A stretch of 64,000 nucleotides of DNA from Apoda limacodes (Eukaryota > Arthropoda > Insecta > Lepidoptera > Limacodidae): NCBI GenBank assembly GCA_946406115.1, contig OX291544.1:10974001-11038000 (forward strand). Direction: 5' to 3'. A program made the position numbers and the translations under genes. This document shows, in pieces, positions 63,703-64,000 of the stretch. The stretch's first letter is position 1; each line of letters starts with the position of its first letter. The notes under the pieces were generated by a model. It worked only from the letters and a program-made list of their open reading frames with translations, ran no database searches and was not told the DNA's origin.

Positions 63703-64000
63703 TTAGTGTTCCGTACCCTATTACTAAGACTCCGCTGTCCGTCTGTCTGTCACAAGGCTGTATCTCATGAACCGTGATAGATAGACAGTTGAAATTTTCA
63801 CAGAAGATGTATTTCTGTTGCCGCTATAACAACACATACTAAAAAACAGAATAAAATAAATATTTTAGGGGGCTCCCATACAACAAACGTTATTTTTTTT
63901 CTCGATTCCGCTCGATATTGATAACGGCAACAGGTAGACGCTTAAAATATTATATTTAGAATGTTTAGTTATACAGTCACTTTAAAAATAAATAATAAAA
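63703..64000 (-). repeat. GGTTCCGTACCC / AAGTGCGAGTCGGAC interspersed repeat, runs off the right edge
   Basis: It begins TAGTGTTCCGTACCCTATTA and continues through CATGAACCGTGATAGATAGA, AAAAAACAGAATAAAATAAA, GGGGGCTCCCATACAACAAA and GATAACGGCAACAGGTAGAC. It shares text with both 29,998-30,290 and the reverse complement of 50,606-50,925. Confidence 0.75.

Overview
This is a eukaryotic window, AT-rich and intron-rich, and the repeat content points to a moth or butterfly (Lepidoptera). Most of the repeats belong to types familiar from lepidopteran genomes: a 3' end that translates as the C-terminus of an RTE-type reverse transcriptase (about 5.93-5.99 kb), the GGTTCCGTACCC / AAGTGCGAGTCGGAC interspersed repeat, a tRNA-derived SINE, and degenerate jockey-like non-LTR retrotransposons. 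The species cannot be read from the sequence.

I can support one protein-coding gene. It lies on the minus strand from about 37.17 kb down past the left edge. It encodes a heparan sulfate N-deacetylase/N-sulfotransferase, the single insect NDST called sulfateless (sfl) in Drosophila. Ten coding exons with GT-AG introns and matching phases give about 667 residues: a type II membrane anchor, the whole deacetylase half and the first part of the sulfotransferase domain, including the PAPS-binding lysine. The last exons lie beyond position 1. A probable non-coding 5' extension with its own splice acceptor reaches about 37,551, so the true transcription start is further right.

The 22.4 kb intron between coding exons 2 and 3 holds the most unusual structure. 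A 2,968 bp unit occurs twice in perfect head-to-tail order (16,535-22,470). The second copy is also the outer part of a giant palindrome with 2.8 kb arms and a 101 bp spacer (20,332-26,072). Within it I recognise a non-autonomous transposon of about 2.6 kb with inverted termini GGTCCAACCGTTCTAATGC, present once complete and twice truncated. I know of no description of this element. Further right in the same intron are a candidate TIR element carrying a minisatellite (27.1-27.8 kb), an unrecognised open frame (29.2-29.5 kb) and a tandemly doubled interspersed repeat (33.8-34.9 kb).

From 37.55 kb to 64 kb I see no convincing gene. It is a repeat-laden intergenic stretch or a 5'-UTR intron of sfl, with candidate MITEs (42.39-42.70 and 44.56-45.16 kb), local tandem duplications (44.04, 49.04 and 62.26 kb), a SINE with clear target-site duplications (59.0-59.3 kb) and several dispersed repeats. 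No bacterial-type system, CRISPR array, rRNA or free-standing tRNA gene was found. All coordinates come from reading by eye, and repeat edges may be off by a few to tens of bases.
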